Part shown: positions 8,905 to 17,246 of the stretch, piece by piece
Layout: each line of letters starts with the position of its first letter
Numbering within the stretch: the first letter of the stretch is position 1
Assembly (NCBI RefSeq): GCF_000721105.1
Contig: NZ_JOEV01000002.1
Location: 620,001-684,000, forward strand
Source of the DNA: Streptomyces cellulosae
Lineage (GTDB): Bacteria; Actinomycetota; Actinomycetes; Streptomycetales; Streptomycetaceae
DNA length: 64,000 nt
Direction: 5' to 3'
Program-made: the position numbers and the translations under genes
The notes under the pieces: generated by a model
Databases searched by the model: none
Seen by the model: only the letters and a program-made list of their open reading frames with translations
What the model was told of the DNA's origin: nothing

Positions 8905-9866
8905 AGGTCCAGCTCCAGGATCGGTGAGAGTGCTCGTGACGAGCACGTGGTGAACATGCCGTCGGCGCGCTCACGGTCGGTCAGGACGTCGTCGCGGTGA
9001 TCGGGCTCTCCGGCGATCACGCGCACGATGCAGTCGCCGCAGATTCCCTGCTGGCAGGAGTAGGGGGCGTCGACGCCGGCCGCGAGCAGGACATCGAGGA
9101 TGCTCTCGCCGTCCTCGATCTCGAACTCGCCGCCGGTCTTGGCGAGCCGCACCGTGAAAGCCCCGCCGGCCGTGTGGGCGGCGGCGTCCTCCACGGGGGC
9201 GAAGCGCTCCTTGTGAATCGCTTCGGCGGGCCATCCCGCTCCGAGTGAGGACGAGATCACGAAGTCCATGAAGCCGCCGGGACCACAGACGTAGACCACC
9301 GTGTCGGGGTCGGGCGGGCCGATGTCGGTGGCGGTGCTGAACCGCTGGTCGTCCGGGCCGTCGTCGAAGTGGAGCCGAACGCGTGGGTTGTGCTCCAGCT
9401 CGTCGGCGAACGCCGAGTCCGCCCGGCTTCGGGCGCAGTAGTGCAACTCGTACTCCGCGCCCCTGGCTTCGAGCTCGTGCGCCATGGCCAACAGGGGAGT
9501 CACGCCGATACCGCCGGCCACCAGCACATGGCGACGTGCCTCGTCCGAGACCCCGAACCTGTTCCGCGGCATGGAGATCCGCAGCCGGTCGCCCTCGCGG
9601 AGCCGGTGCATCCCCAGCGAGCCGCCGCGCGACGCCGTCTCGGCCAGCACTGCCAGCCGGTACCGGGTGCGGTCGTGCGGCGGCCCGCACAGGGAGTACT
9701 GGCGGACCAGGCCGGCGGCATCGTCCACCAGTACGTCCACGTGGGCACCGGCGGCGAACTCCGGGAGCTCGGCGCCGTCGGGACTGACCAGTTCGAGCAC
9801 CACGACCCGGGCGGTCGCGTCGCGCCGGGCGGCCACGATGGTGTCGAGCCACTCAATGCTCATCAT
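8901..9866 (-). CDS. Phthalate-dioxygenase-type reductase (FMN, NADH, 2Fe-2S)
   Basis: 321 residues. Domain order is FMN domain with RQYSLCG (55-61), NAD domain with GGIGVTP (118-124) and CGPGGFM (194-200), then a C-terminal plant-type 2Fe-2S domain with Cys271, 276, 279 and 308 (CQQGICGDC and CSS). This order is that of phthalate dioxygenase reductase. It would pass electrons from NADH to the Rieske oxygenase encoded just upstream (6-base gap). Two start codons lie side by side (ATG 9866 and 9863). Its stop overlaps the NTF2-like start. Two paralogues are at 13894-14910 and 22589-23554. Confidence 0.92.
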   Translation of the reverse strand: MMSIEWLDTIVAARRDATARVVVLELVSPDGAELPEFAAGAHVDVLVDDAAGLVRQYSLCGPPHDRTRYRLAVLAETASRGGSLGMHRLREGDRLRISMPRNRFGVSDEARRHVLVAGGIGVTPLLAMAHELEARGAEYELHYCARSRADSAFADELEHNPRVRLHFDDGPDDQRFSTATDIGPPDPDTVVYVCGPGGFMDFVISSSLGAGWPAEAIHKERFAPVEDAAAHTAGGAFTVRLAKTGGEFEIEDGESILDVLLAAGVDAPYSCQQGICGDCIVRVIAGEPDHRDDVLTDRERADGMFTTCSSRALSPILELDL

Positions 9867-9872
9867 TCTTGC

Positions 9873-11168
9873 TCAGACACCAGCCGCGGCCGGGGCGCCG
9901 GCGTCGTCGCCCGCGGGGCGCTTGCCGAGGGTGAAGAGGCCGGCGTGGGTGTGGTGGACCTCCGACGCGTCGCGGATGATGTTGATCGGGTCGCGCCCGG
10001 CCTCGACGTCGTCGACGATCGTGAGCAGCATGCGACGCAGCGCGACGACACCGCGGTCCTGGGTGGCCAGGGTCTCCTCGGAGTCCAGGGTGATCGCTCC
10101 CTGCGAGCCCTGGGCCTCCGCGTCACCGGGGAACGTCTGGCGCTCCTCGTCGGTCAGCTCGTGGTTCTGCTTGCCGTTCTGCGTGATGCCGACGGCGAAG
10201 TCGACCATGCGCTGGGGATCGTTCGTGCGGATCGAGAAGAAGAGCCGGTGGCTGGTGTCGTCGGAGGGCACGACCCACAGCAACTGGTCCTGCCGTTTGT
10301 CGGGGGCGACGGTCACGAAGTCCGGCAGGCCGAAGACGTTGGGAAGGAGCTGCTCCATCGTGAAGCCGAGCTCGACGACCTCGCCGTTCTCGCCCTCGAC
10401 CTCGAGTCGCTGGGTCTGCTTCAGGCCGTGGTCGGTGCGCTCGTACGTCAGACGCTCGGCGATGGTGGCTGGGTCGAAGAAGTTCTCGGGGTAGCCGAAG
10501 GTGCCGGTTCCCTTCATCTGGTATCCACTGTGCGCGGAGTGGAGCCAGGTGACGTGCGACGGGTCGGCGGAGTTCTCGTAGAGGTTGAGCCAGCTGAAGT
10601 CCGCAGGCATGCCGGTGACCGCGGCGTGGGGAACCGGCCAGCTGGCGAAGTACTTCTCGTCCTCCGCGGGGTTCTCCAGCGCGTCGTAGCGGGGGAGTTC
10701 GGGCTTGAGCTCGGGCGGGCCCATGTAGACGAAGACCAGGCCGTAGCGCTCCCCGACGGGGTACCACGGCTGACGGGCGGCGTCGCGCTTGCGCCCCAGG
10801 CCCGGCTCGCACGCCTGCTCGATGCAGCGGCCCTGGACGTCGAACTTCCAGCCGTGGTAGCAGCAGCGGATGCCGTCGTCCTCGACGCGGCCGTAGAAGA
10901 GACTGGCGCCGCGGTGGGTGCAGCGCTCGATCACGACACCGGGGTTGCCCTGCCCGTCCCGGAACACGACCAGGTCCTCGCCCAGGACGCGGGTCTTCTG
11001 CGGCAGGGCGCCGGCGATGAGCGTTTCCGAGCTTGCGATCGGGTGCCAGTAGCGACGCAGTGCCTCGCCCATGGGCGTACCGGGGCCGACCTCGCGGAGG
11101 CGGGCGTTGTACGAAGGCTTCGGGCGGCCGTAGGCCGTGCCGGTGTCGACCTCTGAAGTGGTGGTCAT
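9873..11168 (-). CDS. Rieske non-heme iron oxygenase, phthalate dioxygenase-like (module 1)
   Basis: 431 residues. The N-terminal Rieske centre has Cys83, His85, Cys102 and His105 (CTHRG and CCYHGW). The catalytic domain has the bridging Asp202 and the iron ligands His205 and His210 (ADPSHVTWLH). Length and sequence style match homomeric phthalate 4,5-dioxygenase-type alpha subunits, which act with the FMN/2Fe-2S reductase encoded next. It would hydroxylate or O-demethylate an aryl acid. GGAGA precedes ATG 11168. It is the first gene of a seven-gene minus-strand operon, with a TetR-type operator candidate 90-115 bases upstream. The substrate is not determined. Confidence 0.9.
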   Translation of the reverse strand: MTTTSEVDTGTAYGRPKPSYNARLREVGPGTPMGEALRRYWHPIASSETLIAGALPQKTRVLGEDLVVFRDGQGNPGVVIERCTHRGASLFYGRVEDDGIRCCYHGWKFDVQGRCIEQACEPGLGRKRDAARQPWYPVGERYGLVFVYMGPPELKPELPRYDALENPAEDEKYFASWPVPHAAVTGMPADFSWLNLYENSADPSHVTWLHSAHSGYQMKGTGTFGYPENFFDPATIAERLTYERTDHGLKQTQRLEVEGENGEVVELGFTMEQLLPNVFGLPDFVTVAPDKRQDQLLWVVPSDDTSHRLFFSIRTNDPQRMVDFAVGITQNGKQNHELTDEERQTFPGDAEAQGSQGAITLDSEETLATQDRGVVALRRMLLTIVDDVEAGRDPINIIRDASEVHHTHAGLFTLGKRPAGDDAGAPAAAGV

Positions 11169-11258
11169 CGTTCTGTCTCCCGTGCGGCTCGGGTGCACAG
11201 CAGATGGAGCATGCAGGGCAGTGGGAACACCTGCGAGGGCACCGTCGTGTGCGACCTC

Positions 11259-11282
11259 GAATAGGATTGTTGATTCACATTC
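11259..11282. promoter_or_regulatory. Candidate TetR operator, copy 1
   Basis: GAATAGGA-N8-TCACATTC lies between the divergent Rieske gene (minus, starts 11168) and TetR gene (plus, starts 11461). It repeats the half-site, 8-base spacer and half-site arrangement of the better copy at 12122-12145. Two copies around the tetR gene suggest autoregulation and control of the Rieske operon. Confidence 0.6.
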
Positions 11283-11460
11283 GCATTTAACCCGCCAGTG
11301 CGTCAAGGGTCGTGCTCAGGTGCCCGTCGGCCGGGGAAGTGGTCGCTCGGCAGAAGGCATGGTGGGGGCAGGGGGCGATGAGGTGCACCGCTGATCGCTG
11401 TCCGGCGGCGCCGCTACAGGGGCTGCCGGAGGGGACGTTGGCGGCGTATACGCTGGTGCG

Positions 11461-12102
11461 GTGAGTATCGAACCGTCCCTCGACCTGCCGCCGGCACAGC
11501 AGGCGCGCAGTCGGCTGACCCAGCAGCGCATCCTGGAGGCGGGCACGGCCCTGCTCGAAGAGGGCGGCACCGAGGCGCTCACCGTCGCGGCCGTCGCCGC
11601 CCGGGCGGGTGTCTCGGTGGGCAGCGTCTATCGCCGGTTCGGTGACAAGGACCGCCTGATCGCGGCCTTGCAGCACGACATGATCGACCAGTTCCGCGCC
11701 GACATCATCCGCCGCTTCACTCCACTGCGCACGGATCCGGCCGCGCTGATCGCCTCGGCGGTCTCCGGACTCACTGAGACGTATCAGGCGCACGAGCGCC
11801 TGATGCGCGTCTTCCTGGCCGCGGGCGCCACCGATCCATCGGTGGCCCGGGTCGGCTCCGAGGCCGCCATCGACGCCGTCCGTGTCTTCCGGCAGTTCCT
11901 CGAGCCGATCGTGCCGTTGATCGACGCGCCGGAGCCGGAGGCGCGCGTGGATGTCGTCTATCGCTTGATCTACGGGACCTGCCAGAACCGTGTGCTGTAC
12001 GGCGAACCCTTCGAGTCCGACCGGCCGCTGACGTGGCGTCAGCTCACTGATGAGCTGGTGAACGTCGCCTGCCTGTACCTGCTCGGGACGGCGGCGCAGT
12101 GA
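11461..12102 (+). CDS. TetR-family regulator of the Rieske/hydroxyquinol operon
   Basis: 213 residues. The N-terminal helix-turn-helix begins RSRLTQQRILEAGTALLEE and includes VAARAGVSVGSVYRRFGDKD (recognition helix). The rest is an all-helical ligand domain with no recognisable subfamily. Start GTG 11461. It is transcribed away from the Rieske operon and toward the HbpS gene, and the same inverted repeat lies on both sides of it (11259-11282 and 12122-12145). A local repressor released by an aromatic effector is the likely role. Confidence 0.85.
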   Translation: MSIEPSLDLPPAQQARSRLTQQRILEAGTALLEEGGTEALTVAAVAARAGVSVGSVYRRFGDKDRLIAALQHDMIDQFRADIIRRFTPLRTDPAALIASAVSGLTETYQAHERLMRVFLAAGATDPSVARVGSEAAIDAVRVFRQFLEPIVPLIDAPEPEARVDVVYRLIYGTCQNRVLYGEPFESDRPLTWRQLTDELVNVACLYLLGTAAQ

Positions 12103-12121
12103 GCTCTGCCGCACCGGATGT

Positions 12122-12145
12122 GAATGTGATCCGCGCTTCACATTC
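12122..12145. promoter_or_regulatory. Candidate TetR operator, copy 2
   Basis: GAATGTGA-N8-TCACATTC is a perfect 8-8-8 inverted repeat 20 bases after the tetR stop and about 90 bases before the HbpS-like gene. It matches the copy at 11259-11282 in 14 of 16 half-site bases. Confidence 0.65.
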
Positions 12146-12237
12146 GCGTCCGGTGGCGACATACTGAGCGGACTCCACGGAAGACGGCCCCTCGACCTTT
12201 CGGTCGACGAGAGGCCGGCAAGGGAAGGAACCGCTCC

Positions 12238-12660
12238 ATGCGAGAGCCGCTCAGCTACGAGATCGCGCACGGTGCCGCACTCGCCGCTCTGGAAGCAGGA
12301 CGGGCCGAGGGTCACAAGGTGTGTGCCGTCGTGGTCAACCGAAGTGGTGTCACGAAGGTTCTCCTCAGTGACGACGGCGTGGGTCTGCTCGGTGTGGAGA
12401 CCGCGCGACGCAAGGCCTACACGTCGGCCGTGAGCGGTGTCCCGACAGCCCAGTTCGCGGCCTTCGCGGCGTCCCCCCAGATGCAGCTGGCACCTCCCCA
12501 CCTGGTCGATGCCAACCTTCTGCCGGTCGCCGGCGGCGTGCCGATCGTGACGGCCGACGGCGAGGTCATCGGCGCCATCGGCGTGGGCGGGGCCGACGAC
12601 ACCACGGACGACCGCATCGCGCAGCAGGCCCGCGATTCCGTCGCGAAGGTCGTCGCGTAG
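12238..12660 (+). CDS. HbpS/GlcG-like protein, paralogue 1
   Basis: 140 residues, GlcG/HbpS family (PduO C-terminal/DUF336 type). It opens MREPLSYEIAHGAALAALEAG, then SGVTKVLLSDDGVGLLGVETARRKAYTSA, a typical start of HbpS-like folds, and ends with GGVPIVTADGEVIGAIGVGGA. No signal peptide is visible, so it is cytoplasmic, unlike secreted HbpS. Family members can bind haem or corrinoids and assemble as octamers, but the true role of catabolic-cluster versions is unclear. Two close paralogues with the same MREPLSY start are at 18745-19158 and 49194-49616. AAGGAA lies upstream, and a TetR-type operator precedes the gene. Confidence 0.85.
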   Translation: MREPLSYEIAHGAALAALEAGRAEGHKVCAVVVNRSGVTKVLLSDDGVGLLGVETARRKAYTSAVSGVPTAQFAAFAASPQMQLAPPHLVDANLLPVAGGVPIVTADGEVIGAIGVGGADDTTDDRIAQQARDSVAKVVA

Positions 12661-12724
12661 GTCGTTGTTGCGCGGGGCTGCAGGCTGGTCGCTACAGCGG
12701 CTGCGCTGAGGGCCGCTGCCGCCG

Positions 12725-12916
12725 TTGCCACCCCGGTGTGACGGCGGCACCGTTGGCGAACTGGTACAGGCCGGGCTCGGGGGCACCCGCAGCTCCGCGC
12801 TGTCCAACCCGCTGCAGCGAGTGTGGCGCGACCTCGAGGTCGCCAGCCGCCACGGCCTGAACAACACCCTGATGAGCCGGGGCGAATACGCACTCAGCCT
12901 GCTCGGAATGGACTAG
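12725..12916 (+). pseudogene. Remnant of a class D flavin monooxygenase/acyl-CoA-dehydrogenase-like gene
   Basis: A short frame carries SALSNPLQRVWRDLEVAS followed by GLNNTLMSRGEYALSLLGMD and a stop. This matches the C-terminal end of acyl-CoA-dehydrogenase-fold flavin hydroxylases (Acyl-CoA_dh_2 type: PLQRxWRDL...H...N). Only about 45 residues of the family remain, with no ribosome site, so it is a decayed 3' end. The rest of 12661-13041 shows no other gene and should hold the promoter of the IclR gene. Confidence 0.5.
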
Positions 12917-13041
12917 GCGTTGCCCGACTTCCTCTGAAATCCCGACGACCGAGATCACCGGCCCTGGTCCCCACGGCCCCCACCCGCCGTCACGTCGCAT
13001 CGCGGGCTTGACGTGTCGGAAAGGGATCTGATGATGGCGGG

Positions 13042-13824
13042 GTGAGGACACAGAACGGCGAGTCGGTGCTGGCGAGGGCCGTCCGCATCTTCGAGGCGTT
13101 CACGCCGGAGGAGTCGGCCCTGACCGTCTCGGAGATCTCCCGGCGCACGGGGCTGCACGTGGCGACCGCGTCGCGCCTGGTGGCCGAGCTGGTGTCGTAC
13201 GGCTTCCTGACCCGGGACGACGACCGCCGGGTGAGGATCGGCATGCGCCTGTGGGAGCTGGCCACCCGGGCCTCACCTTCCCTGTCGCTGCGCAACGCGG
13301 CCATGCCGTTCATGGAGGGCGTCCACGACGTCGTCGGTCACCACGTGCAGCTCGGCGTGCTGGACGGCGACGAGGTGCTGTTCCTGGAACGGCTGACCGC
13401 ACCGGAGGCCGTGATCAACTACACCCGCATAGCGGGCCGCCTCCCCCTGCACGCCTCCTCGAGCGGCCTGGTCCTGCTCGCCCACGGCCCCGCCGACCTC
13501 CGGGAACGGGTGCTCGACGGGCCCCTGGACCGTTACACCCCGGACACCCCCGTCACCCCCGCGCGGCTACGGGCCGTACTGGCCGAGGTCCGCCGCCAGG
13601 GGTACGCGTACTGCCCGGGTTACGTCCACCCGGACGCCCTGGGGGTCGCGGCGCCGGTGCGGGACGCGCGGGGTGACGTGGTGGCCGCGCTGGCGGTGAT
13701 CGTGCCCAACGAGGCGGGGGGCTCGTCCGTCGTGCCCGTGGTGCGGACGGCGGCACGAGGTGTCTCCCGCGCGCTGGGAGCCGGCGGAAGTGCGTCTCTC
13801 AAGGATTCGTCTCTCACTGATTGA
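13042..13824 (+). CDS. IclR-family transcriptional regulator
   Basis: 260 residues. The N-terminal winged helix has VLARAVRIFEAF, LTVSEISRRTGLHVATASRL and the wing. The C-terminal effector domain has the family markers NAAMPFMEGVHDVVGHHVQL, LPLHASSSGLVLLA and YCPGYVHPDALGVAAPV. Start GTG 13042. It lies 69 bases before, and reads in the same direction as, the reductase/P450 pair and probably controls it. IclR proteins commonly respond to aromatic acids. No operator stands out upstream. Confidence 0.9.
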   Translation: MRTQNGESVLARAVRIFEAFTPEESALTVSEISRRTGLHVATASRLVAELVSYGFLTRDDDRRVRIGMRLWELATRASPSLSLRNAAMPFMEGVHDVVGHHVQLGVLDGDEVLFLERLTAPEAVINYTRIAGRLPLHASSSGLVLLAHGPADLRERVLDGPLDRYTPDTPVTPARLRAVLAEVRRQGYAYCPGYVHPDALGVAAPVRDARGDVVAALAVIVPNEAGGSSVVPVVRTAARGVSRALGAGGSASLKDSSLTD

Positions 13825-13893
13825 GAATGCCGTCGCGGCCGTCTCCCGTCGCCGCGCATCCTGCGGGCAACCCCAACGACGGGAGGCGACAAC

Positions 13894-14910
13894 GTGGTCG
13901 TAACCAGTGCGGTGGCGGACGCCGGGCCCGGTGTCGGTCCGGGACTGATGGTCTCCGCGAAGGAGCACGTCGCCGAGGGCGTCGTGTCACTCACCCTCAC
14001 CCACCCGGGCGGCGCCCGGCTGCCCGACTGGACGCCGGGTTCGCACATCGACCTGGTGCTGCCATGGGGGTCCCCCCGCTCGAGCGCAGCCGAGAGTGGG
14101 GGAGGGACGACCCGGCAGTACTCGCTGTGCGGCGACCGATGGGACGCGCACACCTACCGGATCGCCGTGCTGAGGGAGGCCGCGGGCCGGGGAGGATCCG
14201 CCCAGGTGCACGACCGGCTGCGTCCGGGTGACCGGGTCGGTGTCGGCGGTCCGCGCAATCACTTCCCCCTCGTGCCGTCGGAGAAGTACCTCTTCATCGC
14301 GGGCGGCATCGGCATCACCCCGCTGCTGCCCATGGTGCGACAGGCCGAACTGCTCGGCGCTGACTGGCAGTTGCTGTACGGCGGGCGTACGCGGGCGTCG
14401 ATGGCCTTTCGTGAGGAGCTCACTGCGGCCTACGGCGAGCGGGTGCACGTCGTCCCGCAGGACGAGCTCGGGCTGCTGGACCTGGTGGCCTGGCTGGGCA
14501 CACCGCGCAGCGACACCAAGGTGTACTGCTGCGGCCCCGCTCCGTTGCTCGCCGCTGTCGAAGCGGTCTGCGCCGACTGGCCGCCGTACGCCCTGCGCAC
14601 CGAGCGCTTCACCGCCGCCGCGCAGTCCGCGCCGGTGCGGGAGGAGCCCTTCGAGGTCGAACTGCGCCGCACCGGACGGACCGTGACCGTCACCCAGGAG
14701 ATGTCCGTGCTGGAGGCGGTGCGCCGCGCCGGTGCGGACGTGCTGTCCTCCTGCGAACAGGGCACCTGCGGAACGTGCCTGACACCCGTGCTCGAAGGCC
14801 GGCCGGACCACCGGGACTCGGTGCTGTCCGACCACGAACGGGCCGCGAACGACTGCATGTTCCTGTGCGTGTCGCGCTCCTGCGGCGACCGTCTCGTCCT
14901 CGATCTCTGA
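13894..14910 (+). CDS. Stand-alone phthalate-dioxygenase-type reductase for the neighbouring P450
   Basis: 338 residues with FMN motif RQYSLCG (74-80), NAD motif GGIGITP (137-143) and a 2Fe-2S domain with Cys287, 292, 295 and 325. No Rieske oxygenase is adjacent; a P450 gene follows after 36 bases, so it is probably that P450's electron donor. About 13 extra residues (SPRSSAAESGGG) stand between DLVLPWG and TTRQYS, where both paralogues have none; they are encoded by a palindromic Streptomyces-type repeat inserted in frame at about 14065-14107. Start GTG 13894 has GGGAGG upstream. Confidence 0.88.
   Translation: MVVTSAVADAGPGVGPGLMVSAKEHVAEGVVSLTLTHPGGARLPDWTPGSHIDLVLPWGSPRSSAAESGGGTTRQYSLCGDRWDAHTYRIAVLREAAGRGGSAQVHDRLRPGDRVGVGGPRNHFPLVPSEKYLFIAGGIGITPLLPMVRQAELLGADWQLLYGGRTRASMAFREELTAAYGERVHVVPQDELGLLDLVAWLGTPRSDTKVYCCGPAPLLAAVEAVCADWPPYALRTERFTAAAQSAPVREEPFEVELRRTGRTVTVTQEMSVLEAVRRAGADVLSSCEQGTCGTCLTPVLEGRPDHRDSVLSDHERAANDCMFLCVSRSCGDRLVLDL
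14065..14107. repeat. Palindromic repeat inserted in frame in the reductase gene
   Basis: A GC-rich element with CCCCCCGCTCGAG on one side and CGAGAGTGGGGGAGG on the other folds into an imperfect hairpin around AGCGCAGC. I recognise this CCCCGCTCGAGCG...CCGAGAG..GGGG sequence as a short dispersed repeat in Streptomyces genomes. Here it lies within the FMN domain coding region and keeps the frame, adding a Ser/Gly-rich loop just before the FMN motif. Confidence 0.6.
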
Positions 14911-14946
14911 GATCCCTGTCTTTCCCCCTTGTCTCAAGGAGCCGCG

Positions 14947-16158
14947 ATGACCGAGGCACTGGAGCGTGCCGTCGTGCCGCCCGTCAGTGACGCCGACCCG
15001 TTCGCCCACGAGGTCCTCCTGGACCCCGAACCGCTGCACCGGGCCCTGCGCGAGGCCGGTCCTGTCGTGTATCTGTCGCGCTACGACGTCCACGCGCTGG
15101 CCCGCTACGAACAGGTGCACGCGGCCCTGGTGGACTGGCAGCGTTTCGAGTCGGGTTCGGGCGTGGGCCTGGCCAACTTCCGGCACGAGAAGCCATGGCG
15201 TCCGCCGAGCCTGCTGCTGGAGGCCGACCCGCCCCGGCATGACGCCCCGCGCCGGGTGCTGCGCGAGATCCTCGCCCCGCCCGCCCTGGTGCGGCTACGC
15301 ACGGCGTGGGCAGGGGTGGCCGAGGAGCTTGTCGACCAAGTCCTCGCCGAGGGAACCGAGTTCGACGCCTTCGCCGCGCTGGCGCAGGCGTTTCCGCTGC
15401 GGGCGTTTCCGGACGCGGTCGGCCTGGGCCCGGACGGCCGGGAGCACCTCCTGCCGTACGGCAACATGGCCTTCAACGCCTTCGGCCCGCGCAACGACCT
15501 CGTCGCGGCGGACGCGCACCGAGTGGCCGAACTGTCGGCATGGGTGAACGCCCAGTGCGCACGGGAGGCGTTGAGCGAGGACGGCTTCGGCGCACGGATC
15601 TGGGCCGCCGCGGACCGTGGCGACCTGACGTACGAACAGGCACCCCTGGTGGTGCGTTCCCTGCTCACCGCCGGCGTCGACACCACCGTGCACGGACTGG
15701 CGGCCTGCCTGTACGCCTTCGCCACCCATCCCGGCGAGTGGCAACGACTGCGGCAGCGGCCGGAGTCGGCGCGCTCCGCGTTCGACGAGGCGGTCCGCTG
15801 GCAGTCCCCGGTGCAGACCTTCTTCCGCACCGCCACCACCGACGTCACCCTCGCCGGTACCGTCGTCCCGGCGGGCACGAAGATCCTCATGTTCCTGGGC
15901 GCGGCGAACCGGGATCCTGACCGCTGGCACGAGCCCGACCGCTTCGACCTCACCCGTGACCCTTCCGGGCATGTCGGCTTCGGCATGGGCGTCCATCAGT
16001 GCATCGGCCAGCACGTGGCCCGCCTGGAGGCCGAAGCACTGCTGACCGCCCTGGCCCGCCGCGTCGAGCGCATCGAACTCGCCGGCACACCGCACCGCCA
16101 CCCCAACAACACCTTGCGCTCATGGGCATCCCTGCCCGTGCGCGTCCACGGAGCGTGA
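14947..16158 (+). CDS. Cytochrome P450, CYP199-like
   Basis: 403 residues. The I-helix AGVDTT is at 242-247, the ExxR motif at 281-284, and the haem-binding loop FGMGVHQCIGQ has Cys352. The stretch SPVQTFFRTATTDV, then FLGAANRDPDRW, GHVGFGMGVHQ and NNTLRSWASLPV closely resembles CYP199A enzymes, which demethylate or hydroxylate para-substituted benzoates such as 4-methoxybenzoate. ATG 14947 has AAGGAG at good spacing. Its likely redox partner is the FMN/2Fe-2S reductase encoded just upstream, not a separate ferredoxin; this resembles a split CYP116B. A homologue is at 52158-53351. Confidence 0.9.
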   Translation: MTEALERAVVPPVSDADPFAHEVLLDPEPLHRALREAGPVVYLSRYDVHALARYEQVHAALVDWQRFESGSGVGLANFRHEKPWRPPSLLLEADPPRHDAPRRVLREILAPPALVRLRTAWAGVAEELVDQVLAEGTEFDAFAALAQAFPLRAFPDAVGLGPDGREHLLPYGNMAFNAFGPRNDLVAADAHRVAELSAWVNAQCAREALSEDGFGARIWAAADRGDLTYEQAPLVVRSLLTAGVDTTVHGLAACLYAFATHPGEWQRLRQRPESARSAFDEAVRWQSPVQTFFRTATTDVTLAGTVVPAGTKILMFLGAANRDPDRWHEPDRFDLTRDPSGHVGFGMGVHQCIGQHVARLEAEALLTALARRVERIELAGTPHRHPNNTLRSWASLPVRVHGA

Positions 16159-16210
16159 CGGGACACGGCGCGGCACGCGTCCACGGAGCGTGACGCGACA
16201 CGCCGCGGCC
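16141..16210 (+). repeat. Tandem 35-bp duplication over the P450 stop codon
   Basis: The 35 bases at 16141-16175, which include the last P450 codons and its stop, are repeated at 16176-16210 with three changes. It begins CGCGTCCACGGAGCGTGACG. The second copy lies in the short gap before the convergent esterase gene. Confidence 0.75.
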
Positions 16211-16235
16211 GATGCGGTCGTAGCGCCGTGGTGTG

Positions 16236-17246
16236 TCAGGTGTTCCAGGGGTCGTTCCGCAGGTGGCGGTCGAAGAAGCGCTCGACCAGCTGGGGGGTCA
16301 GCCGCACGGAGCCCACGGCGTCCGGGAAGCGGGAGGACCGCACCGTGGCCGTCATGGGGTTCAGTTCCCAGGCGCCGGTGTTGAGGAGGCCGTGGTCGGC
16401 GCCGTGCACCAGCAGCAGATGGGACTCTGTGCCCGCGGCGACCAGGGTGTCGTGGAGGCGGCGGCTCTGGCCCGGGCCGATGAGCAGGTCGGCGTCACCG
16501 TGCAGGAGGAGCACGGGCGGCACCCGCGGGTGGACCTGCCGGGCCGGGCTGGCCTCGACCGCGGCGGCGGCCCGGTCCGCCGGCGGGCCGCCCAGCAGAC
16601 CCCATGCCGGATCGGAGGGATCCACGCCCAGCATTCCCCCGGGCAGCGCGTCCTCAGTGAGCCGGAGCAGATCGCTCGGGGGATAGCCCGCCACCACCGC
16701 GCGTACGCCGGGCACCGCGGGGGAGCCGTCGGCGTCGGTGGCGAAGGCCGTGAGCAGTGCGAGGTGCGCGCCGGACGAGCTGCCCCACAGGCCGATCGAC
16801 GCCGGGTCCAGGCCGTGGGTGTCCGCGAGGTCGTGCAGGCGGCCCAACGCGGCCTGGACGTCGTGCCGTTGCGCGGGCCAGACGGCGACCTCGGAGGAGC
16901 GATACTCGATGTCCGCCATGGCGTATCCGCGTTCGGCGAAGAGCCGGGTCAAGCGGGGCCCGTAGCCCCGGCGTTGATGCCGCCAGCCGCCACCCGGAAG
17001 CCACACGATCACGGGAGTGGGGGCCGTCGCGAACGTAGGCAGGTACAGATCCATCCGCAGGTCCGCGCCCGGTGCCGCGCCGTATGCGATGTCGCGCACC
17101 ACCCGGACGGGAGTCGGGTCGACCCTCTCGGACGGGAGCGGTGCCCGGCTGAGCCCTTCCATGAAGCGGCCCATGACGGCGGCGTTGTTCGCCGTTACGG
17201 CCGTCAGGCCCAAGGCCTGCGTCTGCTGCGGGGGCTCACTGGTCAC
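16236..17246 (-). CDS. Alpha/beta hydrolase (esterase/lipase type)
   Basis: 336 residues. The oxyanion motif is LPGGGWRHQ (where HGGG is usual), the nucleophile elbow is GSSSG (GLWGSSSGAHLALL), and the probable acid and base are in LLHGDADLLIGP and VHGADHGLL. It has a long N-terminal part and no signal peptide, so it is a cytoplasmic esterase of the hormone-sensitive-lipase/BD-FAE-like group. Start GTG 17246 overlaps the DUF59 gene by 11 bases. It is the last gene of the GMC-HbpS-amidohydrolase-DUF59 operon. It may cleave an ester or lactone intermediate. Confidence 0.85.
   Translation of the reverse strand: MTSEPPQQTQALGLTAVTANNAAVMGRFMEGLSRAPLPSERVDPTPVRVVRDIAYGAAPGADLRMDLYLPTFATAPTPVIVWLPGGGWRHQRRGYGPRLTRLFAERGYAMADIEYRSSEVAVWPAQRHDVQAALGRLHDLADTHGLDPASIGLWGSSSGAHLALLTAFATDADGSPAVPGVRAVVAGYPPSDLLRLTEDALPGGMLGVDPSDPAWGLLGGPPADRAAAAVEASPARQVHPRVPPVLLLHGDADLLIGPGQSRRLHDTLVAAGTESHLLLVHGADHGLLNTGAWELNPMTATVRSSRFPDAVGSVRLTPQLVERFFDRHLRNDPWNT

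Noticed and set aside
9369..11156. A 595-codon plus-strand frame opposite the reductase and Rieske genes
   Set aside because: Spans two real genes antisense and lacks any domain pattern.
12725..12916. A possible intact small gene of 63 residues
   Set aside because: It has no ribosome site and matches only the end of a much longer flavin hydroxylase, so it was called a remnant.
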